From positions 1-11,573 of the forward strand of contig CANLCA010000032.1 of the NCBI GenBank assembly GCA_947487925.1: 11,573 nucleotides of DNA, read 5' to 3'. The notes below the pieces were generated by a model that did no database searches, was not told where the DNA came from, and was given only the letters and a program-made list of their open reading frames with translations. The stretch comes from Verrucomicrobiales bacterium (GTDB taxonomy: Bacteria > Verrucomicrobiota > Verrucomicrobiia > Limisphaerales > F1-80-MAGS106). The translations under genes and the position numbers were made by a program. This document shows positions 1 to 5,716 of the stretch, piece after piece (positions within the stretch are counted from its first letter, which is position 1; each line of letters starts with the position of its first letter).

Positions 1-115
1 AAGGCGGGAAAAACTGGTTTGGTACAGCGCGAGCATCGGGGACGAGCCGCTGATTGCGGATGTCATACTCGAGCGTGTCAAGGAGGCCTGCGCGGGGGAA
101 GAAGAGCCTTGCTGA
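1..115 (+). CDS. C-terminal end of an unidentified protein (5' end outside window)
   Basis: Reading from base 2, there is an open frame of 37 codons ending in TGA at 113-115. The visible peptide contains KLVWYSASIGDEPLIADV and ends in an acidic tail, GEEEPC. It has the balanced composition of a real protein, whereas the other two frames here are either arginine/cysteine-rich (the upstream extension of the rluA-like frame) or soon closed by a stop. I do not recognise the family from so short a piece. The stop overlaps the TTG start of the pseudouridine synthase by 7 bases, so the two are probably co-transcribed and translationally coupled. Confidence 0.65.
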   Translation, partial: RREKLVWYSASIGDEPLIADVILERVKEACAGEEEPC

Positions 116-960
116 ACGTTGTTCATGAAGACGATTCGCTTCTGGTGATCAACAAGCCCGCTGGGTTGGTTTGTCATCCCAGCAAAGGGGACGCCATGTC
201 CAGTCTCATCGGCCGCGTGCGGCTCCATCTTGGAGCAGCCGCGTCCGTCCATATGGTGAACCGGATCGACCGGGAAACCAGCGGTTTGGTGATGGTTGCA
301 AAATCCCGGGAAGTGGCGGGTGAACTTGGAAAATTGTTCGAGCGCCGGGCCGTACGCAAAGGGTATCTGGCGATCGTTCACGGCACGATGGAGAGGGCAC
401 AGGGCGTTATCCGTGCCGGTTTGGGGAAAGACGAGTCCAGTGTTGTGGCGATCAAAGACATGGTGCGGGAGGATGGGGCGCCCTCGGAGACGCATTATCG
501 GGTTTTGTCCAGCTGGGCGGCACGGGAAGGCTATCTTTCGACGGGGCATGCCGCGGTTTTGAGCATCGCGCAAGGGCTCGGAGAGGAAGCCCTGCGAGCA
601 TTTGAATGGTCGGGATGGAGCCGATCGATCGAAGACTGCCCATTCTCACTTCTTTTATTAGATCCTCAATCGGGGAGGAAACATCAGATTCGCATCCATC
701 TTGCCAGCATTGGGTTCCCAATCGTTGGGGACAAGCTGTATGGGCTGGACGAGCGTTTCTATCTGGACTTCGTGCGCCGTTGCTTGGGACATGGGGACTG
801 GCGTCGGCTCATTCTGCCCTACCATGCGCTGCACGCTGGGGAACTCGCGTTCGAATGGCGGGGACGGTCATGGCGGTTTCAGGTTCCCCCAGAAACCTGG
901 TTCACCGAATTCCTACCTCCTGGAGATAGGGTGTTTGATGTGGCTTCCGATCCTCGTTAA
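109..960 (+). CDS. RluA-family RNA pseudouridine synthase
   Basis: This enzyme isomerises specific uridines to pseudouridine in RNA. The catalytic-loop motif is NRIDRETSGL, with the catalytic aspartate at about residue 54. It is followed by the family's conserved GRKHQIRIHL at about 189-198 and VGDKLYG shortly after. No N-terminal S4 domain is present, so it is the short RluA-like form of about 283 residues. I chose TTG at 109 because the homologous sequence begins there (NVVHEDDSLLVINKPAGL) and because GGGGAAGAAGAG lies just upstream as a ribosome binding site. The open frame continues upstream to 19 but overlaps the previous gene and looks non-coding. Between the R(V)LSS strand and LLLLDPQSGR, residues about 134-180 hold an insertion of some 30-35 residues compared with typical family members. 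The target (23S rRNA or tRNA position) cannot be told from sequence alone. Confidence 0.9.
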   Translation: MLNVVHEDDSLLVINKPAGLVCHPSKGDAMSSLIGRVRLHLGAAASVHMVNRIDRETSGLVMVAKSREVAGELGKLFERRAVRKGYLAIVHGTMERAQGVIRAGLGKDESSVVAIKDMVREDGAPSETHYRVLSSWAAREGYLSTGHAAVLSIAQGLGEEALRAFEWSGWSRSIEDCPFSLLLLDPQSGRKHQIRIHLASIGFPIVGDKLYGLDERFYLDFVRRCLGHGDWRRLILPYHALHAGELAFEWRGRSWRFQVPPETWFTEFLPPGDRVFDVASDPR

Positions 961-1350
961 TCCAATTCTCCTTCAGGATGAGATTCATTCGTGCAGGAAT
1001 TAAGATCCCTGACCAGGCACAAGCGAGGCGCCTATCCATCCCACGACTGCGGGATAACGATCGAGCAACGAAGTCAGAGGATCAAAGAACGAGCGAGTGA
1101 GGCTCCTCTTGAGAGCGAATTGGAATGAGGGGATGTTTCAACCGCTACCCAGATTCCCTAACCTCGCACTGACTCCTCCTCCTCGTCATCGTCCGAGTGG
1201 CCTTCAAACAAAGCGCGTGATCCTGATCCCGAGCACGAGCACCACCGGCGAAGTGGAGTGGCATGTGAGTGAGGCTTCAGAAGGCCGTTTTGCCCGTTTT
1301 TTTGGGTTTGAACTCGCAAGAACGTCTCGAGGGAAATATTCTCAGGGCCC
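961..1350. other. 390-base gene-free stretch
   Basis: I see no convincing gene here. A GTG-started open frame from 1097 runs into the dehydrogenase gene in another frame, but its product is rich in Arg, Pro and Ser with no family resemblance. A small imperfect hairpin (ATCCC at 1038-1042 with GGGAT at 1051-1055) and a short run of seven T's near 1300 are present, but no clear terminator. The stretch around 1217-1250 (CCTGATCCCGAGCACGAGCACC) resembles a degraded low-complexity intergenic repeat of a kind I associate with Verrucomicrobiota genomes. That last point is recollection, not something shown by this window. Confidence 0.5.
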
Positions 1351-2424
1351 ATGGACAGCCACCTACCAGATCAGATGCGCGCGATGGTCTATCGAGGGGC
1401 GAACGATCTTCGGGTTGAAACGGTAGCCGTGCCCGCCATCTCGAAAGAAGAGCTGCTGGTGCGGGTGGGGGTGTGCGGAGTGTGCCCGACGGACATCAAA
1501 AAGATACAACACGCGACCGTGCCGCCGCCGAGGATCTTTGGACACGAGACCGCCGGGGTGATTGTGCGCGTCGGAGCGGATGTCAAAGGGTATGCGGAGG
1601 GGGACCGGGTGGCGCTGCACCATCATGTCCCTTGCATGCGGTGTCACGCCTGCCGACACAAGGCGTTCGCGCAGTGTGCAATCTACCAGAAAACGGGAGT
1701 CACAGCGGGCTTCGAGCCGGCGGGAGGTGGTTTTGCTGAATATGTCAGGGTGTTGCCGTTTGTTTTTCCCGGGATTGTGAGGATTCCTCCTGGCAACACA
1801 TTGACGGAAGGAGCTTTGCTGGAGCCCGTGAATACCGTGCTCAAGGGGGTGCGGAGGCTGGGATTGCTTCAAGGGGACCGGGTGTGGGTTGTGGGCCAGG
1901 GTCCGGTCGGGTTGCTGTTTACGCGCATTCTTTGGCTGGAAGGTGTTCAAGTGGTAGTCTCGGATCTGATTCCGGAGCGGCTGCGGAGGGCTGGGGAATT
2001 TGGGGCAACCGAGGTTTTTGAGGCTGGAGGACCGGATTTTGAGAACCGCCTTAGGGAAAGTGCTGGCAGTGGATTCGATGCGGTCGTGTTGGCCGCGCCG
2101 GCTGATGAACTGATGCCGCTAGCCATGGAGAGCTTGAGGGGAGGAGGGAAGATCCTATTGTTTGCGCACACCAGGAAGGGAGCGATGAGAGACGTGGATC
2201 TTGGGGAGATTTGCGTGTCCGAGAAGGATGTGTTGGGGAGTTACTCGTCGGACATCACGCTTCAAGAGGAGGTATCTAGGCTGGTGTTTTCTCGTGAACT
2301 GGATGTTCGCGAACTAGTGAGTCACCGATTCCGGCTGGAAAATGCAGTTGAGGCTGTGGGGGTTGCAGCGCGGCCCCATCAGGGAACGCTAAAAGTAGTT
2401 GTGCAACCGGCGGAAATGCTCTAA
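1351..2424 (+). CDS. Zinc-dependent medium-chain alcohol/polyol dehydrogenase
   Basis: The protein is an NAD(P)-dependent oxidoreductase of the medium-chain dehydrogenase superfamily, 357 residues, the usual length. The N-terminal GroES-like domain carries the catalytic zinc site: Cys45 in CGVCPTD, His65-Glu66 in GHETAG, and a likely further ligand at Glu158 (LLEPV). The structural zinc site is complete, with Cys95, Cys98, Cys101 and Cys109 spaced C-x2-C-x2-C-x7-C. The Rossmann fold has GQGPVG at 182-187 and an acidic residue, Asp205, at the end of the second strand (VVVSD), which favours NAD over NADP. The substrate is unknown; sorbitol/L-iditol, threonine or another secondary alcohol are all possible. 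ATG 1351 gives the longest frame; ATG 1375 and 1384 are alternatives, since no good ribosome binding site distinguishes them. The gene is flanked by gaps of 390 and 163 bases and appears to stand alone. Confidence 0.9.
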   Translation: MDSHLPDQMRAMVYRGANDLRVETVAVPAISKEELLVRVGVCGVCPTDIKKIQHATVPPPRIFGHETAGVIVRVGADVKGYAEGDRVALHHHVPCMRCHACRHKAFAQCAIYQKTGVTAGFEPAGGGFAEYVRVLPFVFPGIVRIPPGNTLTEGALLEPVNTVLKGVRRLGLLQGDRVWVVGQGPVGLLFTRILWLEGVQVVVSDLIPERLRRAGEFGATEVFEAGGPDFENRLRESAGSGFDAVVLAAPADELMPLAMESLRGGGKILLFAHTRKGAMRDVDLGEICVSEKDVLGSYSSDITLQEEVSRLVFSRELDVRELVSHRFRLENAVEAVGVAARPHQGTLKVVVQPAEML

Positions 2425-2527
2425 ATTACGGCTGTGTTAAATGCTCCATCGATCCAAGCGTTTGTTTGGGAAATCGGTGGGCGGCTTTTCTGGGATGCGT
2501 CCTCTCCGAGAGAAGATCAAAAATCTG

Positions 2528-2556
2528 TTGACAGTTTCTCTGATTTTTGAAAGATT
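2528..2556 (+). promoter_or_regulatory. Probable sigma-70 promoter of the exported-protein pair
   Basis: A perfect -35 hexamer, TTGACA, lies at 2528-2533. Seventeen bases later is AAGATT (2551-2556), a weak -10 with three of six consensus matches. It sits 31 bases upstream of the ATG of the secreted protein at 2588, the only open frame nearby. The -35 is convincing; the -10 is not, so the exact start of transcription is uncertain. Confidence 0.5.
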
Positions 2557-2587
2557 TGGCGCACACACGGAACAATACTAACAACAA

Positions 2588-3217
2588 ATGAGAACAAAAA
2601 CACTATTACTTACAGCCGCACTAGGCGCGGCGGGTGTGGCCACCTCACTGGCGCAGTCCGTTTTCTCGGTCAACGCAGTTGGTTACGTCAATGTGGACGT
2701 GCCCAAGGGCTTTTCCATGATTGCGAACCCGCTGGACGCAGGAGCTGGCAACAACACCATCGCCAAGTTACTTTCGGCTGTTCCCGACGGTACTGTCATT
2801 TATCAATTCGGCGCAACGGGTTTCTCGGTCAACACACTGGACCTGGGTGAATGGAACGCTCCTAACAACGTTCTGGCTCCTGGTGGTGGTGCGTTTATCC
2901 GAAGCCCATCAGCGACGAAGATCACCTTCGTTGGTGAAGTCATGCAGGGAAATCTTTCCAATCCAATTGCCGCAGGGTTCTCGATCATGAGCTCCCAGGT
3001 TCCCCAGTCTGGTAAATTGGACACGGACCTGAAGTTCCCGGCTGCGGACGGCGACAGTGTGTATCAGTTCGACAATGCTGCGAATGGCTACATCACTCAC
3101 ACTCTGGACTTGGGTGAGTGGTCTGCAGGCACACCGACGCCCAAAGTTGGTGAAGCGTTCTTTGTGAAGGCGGCCAAGGCGGCTGTCTGGACAAGGACGT
3201 TCTCGGTGAACAACTAA
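2588..3217 (+). CDS. Secreted protein with internal duplication
   Basis: This is a predicted exported protein of 209 residues with no enzymatic motif that I recognise. Residues 1-22 form a Sec-type signal peptide (MRTK, then a hydrophobic Leu/Ala core, cleavage likely after SLA22). The mature part begins with NAVGYVNVDVPKG, a start that I associate with secreted proteins of Verrucomicrobiota. The rest is two copies of one unit. Copy 1 has GFSMIANPL (41-49), GTVIYQF (68-74), TLDLGEW (83-89), GGGAFIRS and TFVGEV. Copy 2 has GFSIMSSQV (130-138), GDSVYQF (145-151), TLDLGEW (162-168), VGEAFFVK and RTFSV. This suggests two similar beta-rich modules. The ATG lacks a Shine-Dalgarno sequence; its leader is A/C-rich (ACTAACAACAA). 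The gene shares a promoter and terminator with the PEP-CTERM gene 37 bases downstream. Its function is unknown; surface or extracellular location is inferred. Confidence 0.85.
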   Translation: MRTKTLLLTAALGAAGVATSLAQSVFSVNAVGYVNVDVPKGFSMIANPLDAGAGNNTIAKLLSAVPDGTVIYQFGATGFSVNTLDLGEWNAPNNVLAPGGGAFIRSPSATKITFVGEVMQGNLSNPIAAGFSIMSSQVPQSGKLDTDLKFPAADGDSVYQFDNAANGYITHTLDLGEWSAGTPTPKVGEAFFVKAAKAAVWTRTFSVNN

Positions 3218-3254
3218 ACAAACAGACGAGGAACACGTAAATAAAACATAAAAT

Positions 3255-3803
3255 ATGAAAAAACTAATAGCAATTGCTGCGGTTGTCGTTGCTACAATCG
3301 CTGCTCAAGCGCAGGGGACCATCAATTTTGCGAACCGTGGTGCATTTGCTGCCAATGGTGTTGACGCAAAGGTTCTCGGTGTGAGTGGTGCGCCTCTGGA
3401 TGGTGCCGGGTTTATGGCCCAGCTCTATGTCGGCGCTAGCGCCAGCAGCTTGGCTGCCGTAGGGTCTCCTGTTCCGTTCCGGACTGGTGCCGCGGCGGGC
3501 TTTGTCTCGGCAAGCACGGTCACAACAGGTTTGGCTGGTGGTTCAGCCGCGAGCGTTGCGATGCGCGCTTGGGATGCGTCCACGGGCGCGTCTTATGACG
3601 CAGCAACGGTGCGTGGAAGTTCCGCAGTTCTGTCGATCGTCTTGGGTGGCGGTGGAAATCCTCCCGCTGTTCCGGCTGATTTGGCAGGTTTGGCTGGTTT
3701 CAGCCTGGCTGGTGCGGGTCCTGGCCCTGCAGTTCCTGAGCCCTCCACTGTGGCTCTCGGACTCCTCGGTGCCGGAGCTCTGTTCCTCCGCCGTCGCAAA
3801 TAA
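3255..3803 (+). CDS. PEP-CTERM sorting-signal exported protein
   Basis: This is a 182-residue protein with both ends typical of exosortase substrates. Residues 1-19 are a signal peptide (MKKLIAIAAVVVAT, AxA site at AQA19). The C-terminus carries the PEP-CTERM signal: VPEPST at 160-165, a hydrophobic helix (VALGLLGAGALFL) and a basic tail, RRRK, at 179-182. In the known system, exosortase recognises this signal and processes the protein at the membrane for surface display or release. No exosortase gene is in this window. The mature region starts GTINFANRGAF and is rich in Ala, Gly, Ser and Val, suggesting a beta-rich or low-complexity structural protein with no catalytic motif. There is no Shine-Dalgarno; the leader is AT-rich (AAAACATAAAAT). 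It is probably co-transcribed with the secreted protein upstream and ends just before a strong terminator. Confidence 0.9.
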   Translation: MKKLIAIAAVVVATIAAQAQGTINFANRGAFAANGVDAKVLGVSGAPLDGAGFMAQLYVGASASSLAAVGSPVPFRTGAAAGFVSASTVTTGLAGGSAASVAMRAWDASTGASYDAATVRGSSAVLSIVLGGGGNPPAVPADLAGLAGFSLAGAGPGPAVPEPSTVALGLLGAGALFLRRRK

Positions 3804-3825
3804 TGTAAGTTGGTGTGTTCTCATT

Positions 3826-3854
3826 AAGCCGTCCGAAAGGGCGGCTTTTTTTTT
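3826..3854 (+). terminator. Strong intrinsic terminator
   Basis: A nine-pair stem, AAGCCGTCC (3826-3834) with GGGCGGCTT (3839-3847), contains one G-T wobble and is closed by a GAAA tetraloop. It runs straight into a tract of nine T's (3846-3854). It lies 23 bases after the stop of the PEP-CTERM gene and separates that unit from the tRNA gene. Confidence 0.95.
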
Positions 3855-3866
3855 CTCCTAATTGCA

Positions 3867-3895
3867 TTGACTCGCGGCGCTGATTAACTTATCTC
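3867..3895 (+). promoter_or_regulatory. Probable promoter of the tRNA-Glu gene
   Basis: TTGACT (3867-3872, five of six -35 matches) is followed after 17 bases by TATCTC (3890-3895, matching the first three bases of the -10). Transcription would start near 3902, about 14 bases before the mature tRNA 5' end. Since the upstream unit is closed by a strong terminator, the tRNA needs its own promoter, which supports this reading. Confidence 0.5.
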
Positions 3896-3915
3896 GCTTG
3901 CGGACTTTAGGTCGT

Positions 3916-3990
3916 GGCGCGTTCGTCTATCAGTTAGGACGCGGCCCTCTCAAGGCTGAAAGACGGGTGCGATTCCCGTACGCGCTACCA
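3916..3990 (+). tRNA. tRNA-Glu, anticodon CTC
   Basis: A full cloverleaf of 75 bases with encoded CCA. The acceptor stem GGCGCGT (3916-3922) pairs with ACGCGCT (3980-3986), position 1-72 being a G-U wobble. The D stem is GTCT with GGAC. The anticodon stem CGGCC/GGCTG (one G-U) encloses the loop CTCTCAA, giving anticodon CTC at 3949-3951, reading GAG (Glu). The T stem ACGGG (3963-3967) pairs with CCCGT (3975-3979). Discriminator A is 3987 and CCA is 3988-3990. U11-A24 agrees with known glutamate identity elements. Two normally near-invariant bases differ: the D loop is ATCAGTTA, giving A at position 18 (3932) instead of G, and the T loop is TGCGATT, giving G55 (3969) instead of U. G19 and C56 are kept. 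All stems are intact, so I take it as functional rather than a pseudogene. Confidence 0.93.
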
Positions 3991-4057
3991 ATTTCGTGAG
4001 CACATCCCCGCCCTTTCTCGACAGACTGCAGTCCCTTGATCTGTCCTGCTTTTAGAC

Positions 4058-4429
4058 GTGAAAGTTTTCCAAATCGTTTTTAATCCCATCAGCGCCGGTG
4101 AGTTGGCGAAAATGCCCAAGGAGCTACAGCTTTATATCCTTGGAGAATTTCGTGGACTCCCGCAGGAGGTTCTTGAAACCGACCTGGAAAAATTTGGCAA
4201 AATGGAAAGAGACGGCGTTGTGTTGCATCGATTCCGAATAGGGGATTATAGGGTGTATTTTGAGCGACATCCCCTCGGTCTCGTGGTGCATCGAATTCTG
4301 AGTCGAAACACCCTTCGCGATTTCCTGTTCAGATCGAGTTTGCCTATGCTTGAAGATGAGATTCTCCAAGAGAACCCGAAGTTTTGGGAACTTATCAACG
4401 CCCCTAGAAAAGAGATCCTGAAACGGTGA
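4058..4429 (+). CDS. Solitary RelE/ParE-like toxin-fold protein
   Basis: This is a 123-residue protein resembling the RelE/ParE family of type II toxin-antitoxin systems, whose members are small alpha/beta proteins that cleave mRNA on the ribosome or poison gyrase. The N-terminus FQIVFNPISAGELAKMPKELQ gives the first strand and helix pair. The central RFRIGDYRVYFER (58-70) is the family's most recognisable strand motif, followed by LVVHRILSRNTLRDFLF (75-91). About 30 further residues (SLPMLEDEILQENPKFWELI...) extend beyond the usual core. The start is GTG at 4058, the only start in this frame downstream of the tRNA, with no clear ribosome binding site. No antitoxin gene lies on either side: upstream is tRNA-Glu (68-base gap) and downstream is a gene-free stretch. 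It could be an orphan toxin or a domesticated chromosomal relative. Function as an active toxin is not shown. Confidence 0.75.
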   Translation: MKVFQIVFNPISAGELAKMPKELQLYILGEFRGLPQEVLETDLEKFGKMERDGVVLHRFRIGDYRVYFERHPLGLVVHRILSRNTLRDFLFRSSLPMLEDEILQENPKFWELINAPRKEILKR

Positions 4430-4434
4430 TCAAA

Positions 4435-4461
4435 GTTCAAGCTTTAAGGTTCAAGCTTAAA
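4435..4461 (+). repeat. Tandem GTTCAAGCTT repeat
   Basis: GTTCAAGCTTTAA (4435-4447) is followed at once by GTTCAAGCTTAAA (4449-4461), a 14-base tandem unit with one indel. Each contains the palindrome AAGCTT, so a small hairpin could also form. It begins six bases after the RelE-like stop codon. Low-complexity repeats of this form are familiar to me from Verrucomicrobiota intergenic DNA, but this window alone shows only two units. Confidence 0.6.
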
Positions 4462-4496
4462 ATACTCGTCGAGCGAGCGGGGCGAGGAATGACAAA

Positions 4497-4530
4497 GGCC
4501 TGGATGAAGAGAGGCCTGAAGAGGAATGAG
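4497..4530 (+). repeat. Interspersed repeat, copy A
   Basis: A 34-base stretch starting GGCCTGGATGA and ending GAGGAATGAG. It matches 6697-6729 on the opposite strand at 30 of 34 aligned positions: one single-base gap and three substitutions. The copies lie about 2.2 kb apart in different gene-free stretches and in opposite orientation, which points to an interspersed repeat family rather than a local duplication. Confidence 0.7.
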
Positions 4531-4563
4531 GCAATCCCTTGAGCCTAAAACCGGAAGTTGAAC

Positions 4564-4591
4564 CACTAATGTTCGCTAAGTGACACTAATG
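4564..4591 (+). repeat. CACTAATG short direct repeat
   Basis: CACTAATG occurs at 4564-4571 and 4584-4591, with a related GCTAAGTG between them. The pattern has a spacing of about 10 bases per degenerate unit. It directly follows repeat copy A and forms part of the same repeat-rich block. Confidence 0.5.
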
Positions 4592-4870
4592 GTGAAGAAG
4601 TGACGCTGACTCAGCACCTCACTCCTACAGTGAACCGGCGTCCAGATCGTTATTTTTCACATCTTGTTGTCTTATCCTTAAAACTGCAGTTGTACCCCTT
4701 AACCTTTGGGGTATCATCTCTATTGCAACACTTTACAGAAGAAGCGCTTGTCACCCAACAAGTGAACTGCGGAGCAGTTGGATTCCGGATCGTGGCAACA
4801 ACTTACGAAGAGAATTGCAGCTCAACTGTCGTTTTTAGGATTAGTGATGATTAGCCAAGATGAGTGGTTT

Positions 4871-4977
4871 CTCAGCTGCTTTTTCCAGGTTGAGGGGTCT
4901 GCTGAGTGATTCGGGATGAGCTTCATCCTTAGGACCTTGGGAAGATTTCCCTTGAGCAACTCCCGTCTTAAGGATGA
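4871..4977. other. Cluster of overlapping inverted repeats
   Basis: Several inverted repeats are nested here. CTCAGC (4871-4876) pairs with GCTGAG (4901-4906). GGATGA (4914-4919) pairs with TCATCC (4923-4928) around a three-base loop. TCATCCTTA (4923-4931) pairs with TAAGGATGA (4969-4977), enclosing an inner hairpin GGGAA-GAT-TTCCC (4939-4951). The second and third share 4923-4928, so they cannot form together. The block is 91 bases past the stop of the HNH gene in that gene's direction. It may be part of that transcript's 3' end or a small structured RNA; no T tract marks it as a normal terminator. Confidence 0.4.
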
Positions 4978-5067
4978 TGGATTTAGAATCGAGTCCCACA
5001 AGTCTCAGGCATCAGGCCGTCGAGTCATCTCTGGCGAGAGCGACGACTGATGGGAACAGGGAAAGGT

Positions 5068-5688
5068 TCAGACGGTTTCTTCACCCAACTCCACGTTCCA
5101 ATACGCGAGGTCGACGAAGTGTTTCCAACTGTCGTGACAGTTCACCCCAAGATTGATCTGGACGAAGGGGCGCCATTTCGGGCGCTTTGGTTTGCGCACA
5201 AGCAGCAAGCCTGCCTGCCTAGGGGTGCGGTTGGCCTTTCGTGTATTGCAACGGATGCAGGAGCAGACGATGTTCTCCCATGTGGTGGGTCCTCCATGAT
5301 CGCGAGGGATCACGTGATCGAGATTGAGCTCGTTGCGGTCGAAAACCACTCCGCAATACTGGCACGTGTTTTGGTCACGCTCAAAAATGTTGTAACGCGT
5401 GAACTTGACTTCCTTCTTTGGCATTCGATCAAAAATGAGCAAAAGAATGACCCTAGGAACGCGAATTCTGAATGAAATGGAACGAATGCATTCGGGACTG
5501 GGTTCGGACGCGGACAAATCCATCCAAGTTTGGAAATTGTAGGTTTGGAAAGATCCATCGCCGTCACCGACAACGGCCTGGGCGTGGCCTTCGAAGAGGA
5601 GGGTGAGGGCGCGGCGTACCGAGCAGACGTTCACAGCTTGCCAAAGTCTGTTAAGGACGAGCACTTGTTGGTTCAAGAACGAGCTCAT
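5068..5688 (-). CDS. HNH endonuclease-family protein
   Basis: This is a 206-residue protein with one HNH nuclease domain in its C-terminal half. HNH domains bind a metal ion and cut nucleic acid. The zinc-ribbon Cys pairs are Cys109/Cys112 (CQYC) and Cys144/Cys147 (CIRC). The core is LNLDHVIPRDHGG with Asp124-His125, then Asn139 in TTWENIV. The N-terminal 100 residues (VLVLNRLWQAVNVCSVRRALTLLF...) are typical of stand-alone HNH proteins in diverse bacteria. I chose ATG at 5688; the frame could extend to a TTG at 5739, but that would overlap coaX. There is no good ribosome binding site. It starts 28 bases after the coaX stop, so it is probably transcribed with it. No methyltransferase or other restriction partner is present, so a restriction role is not supported; the biological function is unknown. 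Confidence 0.85.
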   Translation of the reverse strand: MSSFLNQQVLVLNRLWQAVNVCSVRRALTLLFEGHAQAVVGDGDGSFQTYNFQTWMDLSASEPSPECIRSISFRIRVPRVILLLIFDRMPKKEVKFTRYNIFERDQNTCQYCGVVFDRNELNLDHVIPRDHGGPTTWENIVCSCIRCNTRKANRTPRQAGLLLVRKPKRPKWRPFVQINLGVNCHDSWKHFVDLAYWNVELGEETV

Positions 5689-5716
5689 AGTCCGCAAATT
5701 TGTGGCCCGGAAGCTA

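Larger units (their letters stand above)
4430..5067. other. 638-base gene-free stretch between convergent genes
   Basis: No open frame here looks like a gene. The longest, GTG 4600 to 4854 on the plus strand (84 codons), shows no family resemblance and no ribosome binding site. The stretch contains degenerate repeats at 4435-4591 and several inverted repeats between 4693 and 4977 (listed separately). It separates the RelE-like gene (plus) from the HNH gene (minus, ending at 5068). Neither gene has an evident classical terminator with a T tract in this stretch. Confidence 0.6.

Noticed and set aside
1097..1426. 109-codon open frame from a GTG, reading into the dehydrogenase gene
   Set aside because: Low-complexity Arg/Pro/Ser-rich product, no family resemblance, and its last 76 bases overlap the clearly real dehydrogenase in another frame.
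1363..1950. 195-codon antisense frame across the dehydrogenase gene
   Set aside because: Shadow of a strongly supported gene; the product is rich in His, Arg and Pro, as expected from antisense reading of high-GC coding DNA.
3916..3990. tRNA-Glu as an integration (att) site for a mobile element
   Set aside because: No second copy of the tRNA 3' end and no integrase, transposase or phage gene is visible in the window.
3916..3990. tRNA pseudogene, because of A18 and G55
   Set aside because: All four stems pair, CCA is encoded, a promoter-like sequence precedes it, and the two odd bases are interacting partners.
4435..4591. CRISPR array
   Set aside because: Repeats are too short, degenerate and irregularly spaced, there are no unique spacers of constant length, and no cas genes are nearby.
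4693..4779. Small inverted repeats TACCCC/GGGGTA (4693-4713) and AACTGC/GCAGTT (4765-4779)
   Set aside because: Each stem is only six pairs with no T tract or supporting context, so chance is a fair explanation.
4600..4854. 84-codon open frame in the gene-free stretch
   Set aside because: Starts at GTG without a ribosome binding site, has no recognisable motif, and lies across inverted repeats; more likely a chance frame.
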